From positions 1-33,689 of the forward strand of contig JAILBW010000065.1 of assembly GCA_024680695.1 (NCBI GenBank): DNA of 33,689 nt, given 5' to 3'. Shown here piece by piece: positions 18,006-27,351 of this stretch (position 1 is its first letter; the number at the start of each line of letters is the position of its first letter). The position numbers were made by a program, and so were the translations under genes. A model generated the notes under the pieces. It ran no database searches, was not told where the DNA came from, and worked only from the letters and a program-made list of their open reading frames with translations. Source of the DNA: Bacteroidaceae bacterium (GTDB lineage Bacteria > Bacteroidota > Bacteroidia > Bacteroidales > Bacteroidaceae).

Positions 18006-21000
18006 ATGACTTTCAGACACCTCCCCCTCTTCCTGCTTGGCATTCTCTTTTCGCCGCTCATCTGCCTTGCACAGGATTTCGACCCGCAGAGCGACACTTG
18101 GGTCTGCGTCGATGAACTCGGACGCAACGTAGCCACAAGCGACGAAGGAGTCAGCCGTACCGACATCGACGAGACATCCGTCATCGGCATGTTCTACTAC
18201 GTTTGGCATGGGCAACATGGAGCCGAGACCAAAGACAACACTCGCCTCGTGGCCGCCAATCCCGAGAACCCCGCATTTGGCGGCTGGGGTTCGTTCCATT
18301 GGGGTGGCAAGCCCGCGCTGGGCTACTACACCGGAGGCACTCCCTACATTGTGGCCCGCCACATGCAGATGCTGGTCGATGCAGGCATTGACTTCTATTT
18401 CTTTGATGTCACCAATGCCTACACCTACGACGAGCAAGTCAAGGTGGTAATGAAGGAAATCGACCGCCGCACACAACTCGGGCTCCGCTCGCCCAAACTG
18501 GCATTCCTGACGCGTTCCAGCTCCGTCGCAGTTGTCACCAACCTGTACAACGCCTTCTACGCCAATGCCGCTAACGACAAGTATTGGTACAAATGGGAGG
18601 GCAAGCCACTCATCTTCATGGAGGACAACAAGGAGACGGAACTGCCGTCGCACATCCAGTCGTACTTCACCTTCCGATACAGCTGGGCATGGAGCACCGG
18701 CTCGAAGAAATGGGCATGGCTCGCCTACTATCCCCAAGGCACGGGAACCATGAACGGCAAGACGGAGCAGATATCCGTGGGAGTGGCCATGCACCCCACC
18801 TCACGTATTGGCAAGAGCTACCACAACGGCGCGCAGCCCGCCTTCGACAAGTATGGCCTCTGCAAGGAGACCCCACAGGGCCTCTTCTTCCAGGAACAAT
18901 GGAAGCAGGCCCACAAGGTGCATCCGCCTGTGGTGATGATCACCCAGTGGAACGAATGGATGGCCCAGCGCTTCAAGATAGAGGATAGTTCCCAGTTCGG
19001 ACTTGTCCGCCCGGGTGCCACGGCAAAGATCGGCGAGACGTACTTTGTCGATGTCTACAACCAAGAGTTCAGCCGCGACATCGAACCCAGCAGCGAGCCG
19101 CTCATTCGCGACCATTACTATCTGCAGATGGTGTCGAACATCCGCCAGTATCGCGGAGTTCACAAGATTCCCACTCCGACTGTGAGCCGCAACATCGACA
19201 TCGACGGCGACTTCGAGCAGTGGGCCGATGTCACCCCCGAATTCCGCGACGAGCCCGGCGACGTCTATTATACCTCCACCACCGCCCAGTCGAGCATCGA
19301 ACGCATGCGCAACTCGAACGACATTGTCACGGCCAAGGTCACGAAGGATGCCGAAAACCTCTACTTCTATGTCTCCACGCGCGAAGAGATCCGCCAGCTC
19401 TCCACTTCGAACGAGAAGGTGCGCTGGATGTCACTGCTCCTCAACGCCGACTGCGACTACTCGAATGGCTGGTATGGCTACGACTACATGGTGAGCAACG
19501 AGTCGCAGAAGATGAAGCTCTTCCGCTACAGCGCCACCGAGTGGGAGGCCATCGCCGACGTCCGATGGCAGGCAGAAGGCAAGGAAATGATGCTCACACT
19601 CGACCGCCGCATCCTGGGCCTCGAGGCCGACACCGACTTCGACTTCAAGTGGATCGACAACATCGAGAAGGCCAACAACGACGTCCTCTACTTCCTGGCC
19701 AAGGGCGAGGCTGCACCAAACGGACGCTTCAACTATCGCTACAAAGGCTCGCGCCTGCTCACACAGAAGTTCCACGGCTACTACTACATCGAGAATGCCT
19801 ACGACGCCTGGAACGAGAAGACAACCAAGGCACTCCTCGATGCCTCGGCCGAGCGCCTCGACTGGGACACAGAGAACGAGGCCGACCTGCGCTTCGTGTG
19901 GCAGATAACACCCGAGGGCGACGCATACTCCTTTCGCAACATCGCCACAGGGCGAAGCATCGGACCTCTCTCACAACCCACGCTCAACGGCGACGGATGC
20001 GGTTCACCTGTCGCGATGAGTACCACGCCGGCGCTTCTCCACATCACGATGGGCGAAAATGGCAAGCTCCTCATCCACCACGGCGGACAATGCACACAGC
20101 ACGGCAGGCAGTGTCAATCGTTTCACGTAAACGGGCACAACACCGACAAGCCGAAGACAGCTCCCGCCCCCGATGGTGTCACCGCCTGGCTCGACGACAA
20201 CTCCGACCTTTCGACATGGACACTACGCGACGCCACAGCAGTCACCTATCGCAGTCGGCTCGAAGCACTTATCAACACTCACACCCGCGACCAATACATC
20301 GCCGGCACCGAATTCGGACAATACCTGCTGACGTTCGTAGCCGCCTATCAGGAAGCCTACGACAAGGCCATTGAACTTCTCGACAGCGAGGCCGACGCCT
20401 TCTCGCCCGCTCTGAACGATGCCATCAGCCGGCTCCAGGAGACGCTCGCCACCGTCGAGTCGCAGGGCTACATCCCGCTCAGCGACGGCTACTACTACAT
20501 CGCCAGCGCCTTCGAGTGGGACGACTTCACCACCAAGGCCTTCCATGCCGGCACGAACTACGTCAACGTAGCCGACCTCATCAAGGGGCGCGTCGAGTTC
20601 AGCGCAGGCCGTCCCATCTGCATCTTCCAGATCACCTACAATGCCGACGAAGCCCACAGCTACACCATCTACAGCCCCTCGCTCAACAAGTACGTCGGCC
20701 GGTGGAAGACCTCGCAGGTGCCCATGGTCCTCGAGGCCAGCAAGGCCCCGGTCCGCATCGTCGCCACAGGCCGCGGCACCGTACTCATGTACTTTGCCAA
20801 CGAGACCGACGAGAAGAGCTTCTATCCCGTCTATTACAACAAGTCGTCCTACACCTCCACCGGCAAGAACTACCGCATCAAGGGACAACCCGTCCAAGAA
20901 AACGCGCTCAGCGAATGGCGCCTCCTCCCTACCCTGCCGGACGAGGAAAACCCCTACGTCCTGAACGACACCCTCTGTCAGCTCGACACGCTGCTCGACT

Positions 21001-21296
21001 CCCACCCCCTGCGCCGCTACGAGGGCGGAGCCTATGATGCCCTCCTGTTGGCCAACTTCGTCAGCGCCCGCAGCGAGGCACAGCAAGCCGACGACGCCCG
21101 GCAGGGCCACTACGCCGCCGTGCTCCGGACGCTCCAGGCAGCCATCGATGCCCTCGAGGGTCGCACCGCCGTCGAAACGCTTCGCTCCAAGCCTTCCCCC
21201 GCGCTTCGCAACCTTTACGACATCTCGGGGCGGCCAGCTACGAGCCAGTTCGGGGGCGTCGTCGTGGAACAGGGAAAGAAAAGACTACGGAGATAG
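18006..21296 (+). CDS. Secreted glycoside hydrolase family 71/99-like multidomain protein with C-terminal secretion-type tail
   Basis: Signal MTFRHLPLFLLGILFSPLICLAQ; VIGMFYYVWHGQHG...HWGGKPALGYY...YFFDVTNAYTYDEQ; CBM9/DOMON-like ISRNIDIDGDFEQWADVTPEF; two GYYYI repeat modules; terminal LYDISGRPATSQFGGVVVEQGKKRLRR. Confidence 0.7.
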   Translation: MTFRHLPLFLLGILFSPLICLAQDFDPQSDTWVCVDELGRNVATSDEGVSRTDIDETSVIGMFYYVWHGQHGAETKDNTRLVAANPENPAFGGWGSFHWGGKPALGYYTGGTPYIVARHMQMLVDAGIDFYFFDVTNAYTYDEQVKVVMKEIDRRTQLGLRSPKLAFLTRSSSVAVVTNLYNAFYANAANDKYWYKWEGKPLIFMEDNKETELPSHIQSYFTFRYSWAWSTGSKKWAWLAYYPQGTGTMNGKTEQISVGVAMHPTSRIGKSYHNGAQPAFDKYGLCKETPQGLFFQEQWKQAHKVHPPVVMITQWNEWMAQRFKIEDSSQFGLVRPGATAKIGETYFVDVYNQEFSRDIEPSSEPLIRDHYYLQMVSNIRQYRGVHKIPTPTVSRNIDIDGDFEQWADVTPEFRDEPGDVYYTSTTAQSSIERMRNSNDIVTAKVTKDAENLYFYVSTREEIRQLSTSNEKVRWMSLLLNADCDYSNGWYGYDYMVSNESQKMKLFRYSATEWEAIADVRWQAEGKEMMLTLDRRILGLEADTDFDFKWIDNIEKANNDVLYFLAKGEAAPNGRFNYRYKGSRLLTQKFHGYYYIENAYDAWNEKTTKALLDASAERLDWDTENEADLRFVWQITPEGDAYSFRNIATGRSIGPLSQPTLNGDGCGSPVAMSTTPALLHITMGENGKLLIHHGGQCTQHGRQCQSFHVNGHNTDKPKTAPAPDGVTAWLDDNSDLSTWTLRDATAVTYRSRLEALINTHTRDQYIAGTEFGQYLLTFVAAYQEAYDKAIELLDSEADAFSPALNDAISRLQETLATVESQGYIPLSDGYYYIASAFEWDDFTTKAFHAGTNYVNVADLIKGRVEFSAGRPICIFQITYNADEAHSYTIYSPSLNKYVGRWKTSQVPMVLEASKAPVRIVATGRGTVLMYFANETDEKSFYPVYYNKSSYTSTGKNYRIKGQPVQENALSEWRLLPTLPDEENPYVLNDTLCQLDTLLDSHPLRRYEGGAYDALLLANFVSARSEAQQADDARQGHYAAVLRTLQAAIDALEGRTAVETLRSKPSPALRNLYDISGRPATSQFGGVVVEQGKKRLRR

Positions 21297-21306
21297 ACCA
21301 ATATAA

Positions 21307-22302
21307 ATGACAAGAAGCAATCTTAGGAAAATACGCTGGGGCTTCATCGGATGCGGCGAAGCCACGGAGAAGAAGAGCGGACCGGCCTTCAGCCAGATAC
21401 CCGGCTCGACAGTCGTTGCCGTTATGAGCCGCAGCCGGGAGAAGACGCAGGCCTACGCCGAACGTCACCACATACCGCACTGGTACACCGACGCCCAGCA
21501 ACTCATCAACGACCCCGAAGTCAACGCCGTTTACATAGCCACTCCCCCATCGTCCCACGCCACCTACGCCATCATGGCCATGCGCGCCGGCAAGCCCCCC
21601 TACGTCGAGAAGCCGCTCGCCAGCAGCTACCTCGACTGCCAGCGCATCAACCGTGTAAGCGAACAGACCGGCGTGCCCTGCTTCGTGGCATACTACAGGC
21701 GCTTCCTCCCCTACTTCCTCCGCGTACGCGAACTGGTCAGCGCCGGAGCCATCGGCAAGGTGGTCAGCGTGCAGGTGCAGTTCTCGGCTCCGCCGCGCGA
21801 CCTCGACTACCACAGCACGAACCTGCCCTGGCGCGTACAGCGCGACATTGCCGGCGGCGGCTACTTCTACGACCTCGCGCCCCACCAGATAGACATCCTC
21901 CAAGAAATCTTCGGACCCATCGTCCGCGCCAAGGGCTACAGCGCCAACCTGGGCGGGCTCTATCAGACGGAGGACACCGTGAGCGCCTGCTTCCAGTTCA
22001 ACAACGGACTGCCTGGCAGCGGCTCCTGGTGCTTCGTGAGCCACGAAAGCGTGCGCACCGACCGCATCCTGCTCATGGGCGAGACAGGGCAACTCAGCTT
22101 CTCGGTCTACACCTACGACCCCATCATGCTCTCGACGGAGTCGGGACACGAGTCAATCGCCGTGCCCAATCCGCCATTCGTCCAGATGCCGCTCATCGAA
22201 CGCGTCGTCCAGCACCTGCAGGGCATTGGCAACTGCACCGCCGACAGCCTCAGCGCCACCAGCGTCAACTGGGTGATGGACCAGATACTCGGGAAGATGT
22301 AG
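21307..22302 (+). CDS. Gfo/Idh/MocA family oxidoreductase
   Basis: Rossmann [50 protein letters not shown]. Confidence 0.9.
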   Translation: MTRSNLRKIRWGFIGCGEATEKKSGPAFSQIPGSTVVAVMSRSREKTQAYAERHHIPHWYTDAQQLINDPEVNAVYIATPPSSHATYAIMAMRAGKPPYVEKPLASSYLDCQRINRVSEQTGVPCFVAYYRRFLPYFLRVRELVSAGAIGKVVSVQVQFSAPPRDLDYHSTNLPWRVQRDIAGGGYFYDLAPHQIDILQEIFGPIVRAKGYSANLGGLYQTEDTVSACFQFNNGLPGSGSWCFVSHESVRTDRILLMGETGQLSFSVYTYDPIMLSTESGHESIAVPNPPFVQMPLIERVVQHLQGIGNCTADSLSATSVNWVMDQILGKM

Positions 22303-22345
22303 CGGAGAGAGAGGTCAACCTGAAAAAGAAAAAAAGGGAAGAACT

Positions 22346-23062
22346 ATGCACAACAAACCGGCCACCCACCTCTTCGTCGACTTCGACGACACACTCTACG
22401 ACACTCGCGGCAACGCCGAGATAGCCCTCGCGGAACTCTTCGACGAGCTCGGCCTTGCCCGCTACTTCCCCACTCTCGAGGCCTTCACCGTGCCCTACTG
22501 GGCCGCCAACATCGAGCTCTGGACTCAGTACGCCCAAGGCACCATCGATCGCGACTTCCTGATTGTCGAACGCTTTCGCCGCCCCCTCGCCTGCGGCAAG
22601 GGACTCAACCCCACTCCCGAGTACTGCCTCCACGCCAGCGACCGTTTCCTGGCTCTCTGTGCCGTCAAGAGCGGCGTCGTCGAGGGTGCCCACGAAATCA
22701 TGGACTATCTGCGCTCCCGCGGCTATCGGATGCATCTGTGCAGCAACGGCTTCCGCGAAGTGCAATACAGCAAGCTGCGCGCCTCGCACCTTTTCGACTA
22801 CTTCGACACCATCATACTCTCCGAGCAGGCAGGCGCCAACAAGCCCAGCCCCGACTACTTCCGCTATGCATTTCGGATGAGCGGTGCACGCCCCGAAGAG
22901 ACAATCATGATAGGCGACAATTTCGAGACAGACATCCGCGGAGCTTACAACGTCGGCCTACGCACCATCTTCCTGAACCGCTACCCTGCCGACTTCACGC
23001 CTCCCGAGGGCATCGCCTCCCATATCGTCAACCACCTCCTCCAGATACGCGAGATACTGTAA
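22346..23062 (+). CDS. HAD-family hydrolase (YjjG-type pyrimidine nucleotidase-like)
   Basis: [11 protein letters not shown] motif I; LCSNGF motif [18 protein letters not shown] motif IV. Confidence 0.85.
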   Translation: MHNKPATHLFVDFDDTLYDTRGNAEIALAELFDELGLARYFPTLEAFTVPYWAANIELWTQYAQGTIDRDFLIVERFRRPLACGKGLNPTPEYCLHASDRFLALCAVKSGVVEGAHEIMDYLRSRGYRMHLCSNGFREVQYSKLRASHLFDYFDTIILSEQAGANKPSPDYFRYAFRMSGARPEETIMIGDNFETDIRGAYNVGLRTIFLNRYPADFTPPEGIASHIVNHLLQIREIL

Positions 23063-23146
23063 GAGTGTTCTGATTATTAACCATTGCTGTCTGGGGAAAC
23101 ATCGCAGAAGGTGCGACAGACAAATCAGTATACTAAATGCTATTTG

Positions 23147-23167
23147 CAAAATGCAAAATGCAAAATC
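23147..23167. repeat. 7-bp tandem repeat CAAAATG-like, 3 copies
   Basis: CAAAATG CAAAATG CAAAATC; same unit as at 6748-6774. Confidence 0.9.
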
Positions 23168-23191
23168 TGCGGTAACAGCAGACGGGGTGGT

Positions 23192-23253
23192 CTCCTACTT
23201 GCTGTCGCATTGACTCCTACTTGCTGTCGCATTGACTCCCGCTTGCTGTCGCA
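23192..23253. repeat. 22-bp tandem repeat, ~2.8 copies
   Basis: CTCCTACTTGCTGTCGCATTGA x2 then CTCCCGCTTGCTGTCGCA. Confidence 0.92.
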
Positions 23254-23304
23254 AAAACGCATGTATTCTGCCGCAGAAAATGCCCTTTGCCTCTTTTTGC
23301 CGAG

Positions 23305-24915
23305 TTACTTCTTGGCCTTGGCTTTTTCCCGTGCCTTGTCGTACTTCTCCCAGAGTTTATTCTTTATGGTAAGGGTTTTCTGCTCCTCGGTGCTGGCCAG
23401 CGCGGCGGCTTCGGCAGCGGCCTCATCCTCGGGCGAGGCGTAGGCGTGGCTGAACTGCGTCTGGAGGTCCCAATAGCCTCGGGTGAAGTCGGGGAAGGCG
23501 ACGGAGGCGCTGTTGTGGTCCATGCTGATGGCACCCAGCTCGGCAAGGCTGCACCACTCGGCCAGGTCATAGACATCCATGTCGAGCGGCAGTCCGTTCT
23601 GCAGGCAATAGACGAGGCGCATGTCCATGAGGAAGTCCATGCCGCCGTGGCCTCCCACCTTCTTGGCCTTCTCGCCGAAGCGTTTCAGGATGGGGTGTTC
23701 GTATTTCTCCTCGAGGGCCTTCTGCTGCTCGGCCGACATGAAGCTGTGGGTGTCGAGCTTGTCGATCTGCGGCACGCCGGTGGACTTCATCGCCGAGCCC
23801 TCGAGGGCATAGCGCGGCTCGGGGTACTTGGTGGCATAGCCCTTGGTGCCGAAGAGCTTGTAGAGGCGGTTGTAGGGGGCGTAGGTCATCACGTCGTGCT
23901 GAATCTCCACGACCTTGCCCTGAGCCGTGCGCATGAGGGTAGTGGAGTGGTCGCCGTTGCGGAAGTTGTCGCACTCACGGCCTGTACGCTTCTCCACGAG
24001 TTCCTTGCCGACGACGCTCTTGGTGTCCATCGCCGTGAGGGTGACAAAGCGGTCGCCGCGATGGATGTTCATGGCTTGGGCCACAGGGCCGAGTCCGTGG
24101 GTGGCATAGACGTCGCCACGATTCTCCATGTTGTACTTCAGTCGCCAGCCAAGGCTGTCGGGGTCGCTGCCGTCGGGATTCTTCCAATAGGCATCCCAGA
24201 AGGGCGAGAGGTTGTGAATATAGGCTCCCTCGGCGCGAACGACCTCGCCGAAGACGCCCTGCTGGGCCATGTTGAGCGCCGTCAGCTCGTACCAGTCGTA
24301 GCAGCAGTTCTCGAGTATCATGCAATGCTTGCGCGTCGACTCGGACAGGTTGATGAGCTCCCAGCACTGCTCGAGGTTCATGGCGCTGGGCACTTCGATG
24401 GCGGTGTGCTTGCCATGCTCGAGGGCGCACTTGGCTACGGGGAAGTGATGGTCCCAGTCGGTGGCCACATAGACGAGGTCGATTTCGGGATTCATGCAAA
24501 GGAGTTCGTAGCCCTTCTCGCCAGAATAGATCTCGGCAGGCGGCAGTCCGGCCTCGCGCAAGAAGCGCTGGCAGGCCTCGGCGCGCTCTTCCTCGTAGTC
24601 GCACAGCGCCACGATCTGCACGCCAGGGATGTGGGTAAAACGGCTCACGGCACCGGGACCGCGCATGCCAAGCCCAACGAAGCCTACGCGCACCGTGGCG
24701 AGGCGGGGAGCGGTAAGCCCGACGACATGCTGCTGTCCGTCGGGGCGGGCAGGAGTGTCAAGGACGATGGTCCCCTCCTCCCAATGCCATTTCGTGGAGG
24801 GGCTCGAGCTTTGGGCCATCATCATCGATGGGCAGCTGGCAAAAGCCAGTAGACAGCAGGCTGCGACCACCAGCCGCACCTGCCTGAGGAATGTAATCGT
24901 TCTCATATCGGTCAT
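23305..24915 (-). CDS. Exported Gfo/Idh/MocA-fold protein resembling GH109 (alpha-N-acetylgalactosaminidase)
   Basis: N-terminal export signal MRTITFLRQVRLVVAACCLLAFASC; VRVGFVGLGMRGPGAVSRFTHIPGVQIVALCDY; HTAIEVPSAMNLEQCWELINLSE; YATHGLGPVAQAMNIHRGDRF. Start 24933, 24915 or 24906 is uncertain. Confidence 0.82.
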   Translation of the reverse strand: MTDMRTITFLRQVRLVVAACCLLAFASCPSMMMAQSSSPSTKWHWEEGTIVLDTPARPDGQQHVVGLTAPRLATVRVGFVGLGMRGPGAVSRFTHIPGVQIVALCDYEEERAEACQRFLREAGLPPAEIYSGEKGYELLCMNPEIDLVYVATDWDHHFPVAKCALEHGKHTAIEVPSAMNLEQCWELINLSESTRKHCMILENCCYDWYELTALNMAQQGVFGEVVRAEGAYIHNLSPFWDAYWKNPDGSDPDSLGWRLKYNMENRGDVYATHGLGPVAQAMNIHRGDRFVTLTAMDTKSVVGKELVEKRTGRECDNFRNGDHSTTLMRTAQGKVVEIQHDVMTYAPYNRLYKLFGTKGYATKYPEPRYALEGSAMKSTGVPQIDKLDTHSFMSAEQQKALEEKYEHPILKRFGEKAKKVGGHGGMDFLMDMRLVYCLQNGLPLDMDVYDLAEWCSLAELGAISMDHNSASVAFPDFTRGYWDLQTQFSHAYASPEDEAAAEAAALASTEEQKTLTIKNKLWEKYDKAREKAKAKK

Positions 24916-24945
24916 AAGTTTTGCAGAATTCATGTTTTGCTGGGG

Positions 24946-24976
24946 TAAAGGTACACAAAAAAAACGAAAGTGCAAA
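24946..24976 (-). promoter_or_regulatory. Bacteroidetes-like promoter TTTG-N19-TACCTTTA (minus)
   Basis: Plus-strand TAAAGGTA 24946-24953 and CAAA 24973-24976; one mismatch to TAnnTTTG. Confidence 0.45.
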
Positions 24977-25050
24977 TAATAAGGTGATGGATTTGCCGGC
25001 GACAGAAAAAAAACTATGGGTAATCCGTGCGGAATCTCACGAAAAAGTTG

Positions 25051-25058
25051 TAGCTTTG
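25051..25058 (+). promoter_or_regulatory. Bacteroidetes -7 box TAGCTTTG upstream of rlmN
   Basis: GAAAAAGTTGTAGCTTTGCAGAC; same A-tract plus TAnnTTTGC module as at 7254 and 28598. Confidence 0.6.
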
Positions 25059-25123
25059 CAGACGAAGTACTGAGACGAAGTACCGGAATGTAGTAGTAAA
25101 AACGCTTTTCGGCTGAGCATCAC

Positions 25124-26161
25124 ATGGAGAACGGAGAGAGAAAAACGCCCCTGCTGGGCATGGCACTCGACGAGCTGCGCAACGTTGCAGCCCGTCTGGG
25201 ACTGCCTGCCTACACCGCCGGACAGATGGCGCGATGGATTTATGTGACGCGGACGAACGACATTGCACAGATGACGAATCTTTCACAAAAGGCACGACAG
25301 GCGTTAGAGGCTGACTACGAGGTGGGAGGCTGCGCACCGGTGGGACAGCAGACCAGCGTGGACGGCACGGTGAAGTACCTGTTCCCGACAGAGAGCGGCG
25401 AGCGCGTCGAGTCGGTGTTCATCCCCGATGGCGACAGGGCGACACTCTGCGTGAGCACTCAGGCTGGCTGTCGCATGGGCTGCCGATTCTGCATGACGGG
25501 ACGGCAGGGATTTCAGGGCAACCTGACGGTGCGCGACATCCTGAACCAGATATTCATGCTCCCCGAGCGCGAAAGGCTGACGAACATCGTCTTCATGGGA
25601 CAGGGCGAACCGATGGACAACATCGACGCGGTGCTGAAGGCGACCTCGCTGCTGACTGCCGACTACGGCTTCGCATGGAGCCCCAAGCGCATCACCGTCT
25701 CGACCGTAGGCGTGGGACGGGGACTGAAACGCTTCCTCGACGAGAGCGAGTGCCACCTGGCCATCAGCTTGCACAACCCCTTCCCCGAGGAGCGACAAGA
25801 GATGATGCCTGCCGAGAAAGGCTACGGCATTGCCGAGTGTCTGGACCTCCTGCGCACTCACGAATGGAGCCACCAGCGGCGGCTGAGCTTCGAATACATC
25901 GTCTTCGCAGGACTGAACGACAGCCAGCGGCACGCTCGCGAATTGGTGCGACGGCTCGGAGGATTGCATTGTCGGGTGAACCTCATCCGGTTCCACACGA
26001 TTCCCGACACTCCCTACAAGAGGGCTGCAGAGGAGAGGATGACATGGCTGCGCGACTATCTTTCGCGCCACGGACTGACCGCCACCATTCGCGCCAGTCG
26101 GGGCGAGGACATCATGGCGGCCTGCGGGCTGCTGAATACAGCGAAAAAAAATGAGTTATGA
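25124..26161 (+). CDS. rlmN: 23S rRNA (adenine(2503)-C(2))-methyltransferase RlmN
   Basis: Radical SAM CxxxCxxC in CVSTQAGCRMGCRFCMTGRQGFQGNLT; VFMGQGEPMDN; C-terminal IMAACGLL cysteine. Confidence 0.96.
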   Translation: MENGERKTPLLGMALDELRNVAARLGLPAYTAGQMARWIYVTRTNDIAQMTNLSQKARQALEADYEVGGCAPVGQQTSVDGTVKYLFPTESGERVESVFIPDGDRATLCVSTQAGCRMGCRFCMTGRQGFQGNLTVRDILNQIFMLPERERLTNIVFMGQGEPMDNIDAVLKATSLLTADYGFAWSPKRITVSTVGVGRGLKRFLDESECHLAISLHNPFPEERQEMMPAEKGYGIAECLDLLRTHEWSHQRRLSFEYIVFAGLNDSQRHARELVRRLGGLHCRVNLIRFHTIPDTPYKRAAEERMTWLRDYLSRHGLTATIRASRGEDIMAACGLLNTAKKNEL

Positions 26162-27219
26162 ACCAAGCAAATAAGAAGATGAAAAAGACAGGCTTTTTAA
26201 TTGTATTTGCTGCATTGATGCTGAGCGGCTGCAAGAAGGGGCTCATCTTCCCGATGGCCAGCGGACGCCCTTACGAGGTGCTGGTGGTCATCGACAATGC
26301 ATTATGGGAGGCACCGGCCGGACGCGCCTTGTTCGACATTCTGGACACCGATGTGCCAGGACTACCCCAGTCGGAACGTTCGTTCCGCATCTCGCAGGTC
26401 GAGCCAAAGCACATGGACCAGGCATTCCGCATCTTCCGCAACATCATTCAGGTGAACATCAACCCGCGCCAGTTCTCGCAGACGAGGATGAGATTCATGC
26501 GCGACAAATATGCCATGGAGCAGATTGTGCTCACGGTGAACTCCCCGTCCGAAGAGTCGTTCCGAGAGTTCTGCGTCGCCCATAGGCAGGAAGTGGTGGA
26601 CTTCCTGACCAAGACCGAAATGAACCGACTCATCAAGCAACTGGAGAAGAGGTATTCGAAGGTGACTTACGACCTGGCGTGGCAGAAGTTCGCATGCCGG
26701 ATGTATGCACCCGACGAACTGAAGAGCTACAAACAGGGCGACAACTTCTTCTGGACCAGCAACAACACGGCTTCGGGCATGGAGAACATCTGTATGTACA
26801 GCTACGCCTACGAGGGACCGGAAACGTTCAACAAGGAATACATCCTGCAGAAGCGCGACTCGGTGATGAAGGCCAACCTCCCGGGCGAAAAACCAGGAAT
26901 GTACATGCAGACCGACACGCTGTGCACCGTGGTGAAGCCCATCGTCGTACACGGCGGATATGCGATGGAGGCTCGCGGACTGTGGATTATGCACAACGAT
27001 GCGATGGGCGGTCCTTTCGTGAGCCACAGCCGGGTGGACATGGAGACGGGCCGCGTAGTAGTGGTAGAGGGATTCGTGTATGCACCCGAGAAGATGAAGC
27101 GCGGACTCATGCGCCGCCTCGAAGGGTCGCTATACACCCTGCAACTCCCAGCCGAGCAATACTCGCTGGAAATCGACACAGGCATTGACGAGGAGAAACC
27201 TTCAACCACGGAACAATGA
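26158..27219 (+). CDS. DUF4837-like lipoprotein
   Basis: ATGA overlap with rlmN; alternative start 26179 (MKKTGFLIVFAALMLSGCKKG, lipobox LSGC); position next to the pdxA-like gene. Confidence 0.75.
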   Translation: MNQANKKMKKTGFLIVFAALMLSGCKKGLIFPMASGRPYEVLVVIDNALWEAPAGRALFDILDTDVPGLPQSERSFRISQVEPKHMDQAFRIFRNIIQVNINPRQFSQTRMRFMRDKYAMEQIVLTVNSPSEESFREFCVAHRQEVVDFLTKTEMNRLIKQLEKRYSKVTYDLAWQKFACRMYAPDELKSYKQGDNFFWTSNNTASGMENICMYSYAYEGPETFNKEYILQKRDSVMKANLPGEKPGMYMQTDTLCTVVKPIVVHGGYAMEARGLWIMHNDAMGGPFVSHSRVDMETGRVVVVEGFVYAPEKMKRGLMRRLEGSLYTLQLPAEQYSLEIDTGIDEEKPSTTEQ

Positions 27220-27267
27220 CCCAAGCCTCCTCTAAATCCTTGCCCTCCGTCGGGCTGGGGAGAGGCT

Positions 27268-27339
27268 TTGAACCCTTGAACCCTTGCGCCCGTCTCTGCC
27301 GCTTCGCCTTTAGTGCGAAGAACTCTTGAACTCTTGAAC
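27268..27339. repeat. Two clusters of the 8-bp tandem motif TTGAACYC
   Basis: TTGAACCC TTGAACCC TTGCGCCC (27268-27291) and GAACTCTT GAACTCTT GAAC (27320-27339). Confidence 0.8.
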
Positions 27340-27351
27340 AAATCATCATAT

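Noticed and set aside
19220-20374. 384-aa plus-strand ORF in an alternative frame
   Set aside because: Arg/His-rich out-of-frame reading of the GH71/99-like gene.
23192-23253. Possible CRISPR array
   Set aside because: Contiguous 22-bp tandem copies, no spacers and no cas genes in the window.
23287-24852. 521-aa plus-strand ORF
   Set aside because: Antisense to the GH109-like gene, which has clear Rossmann and export motifs.
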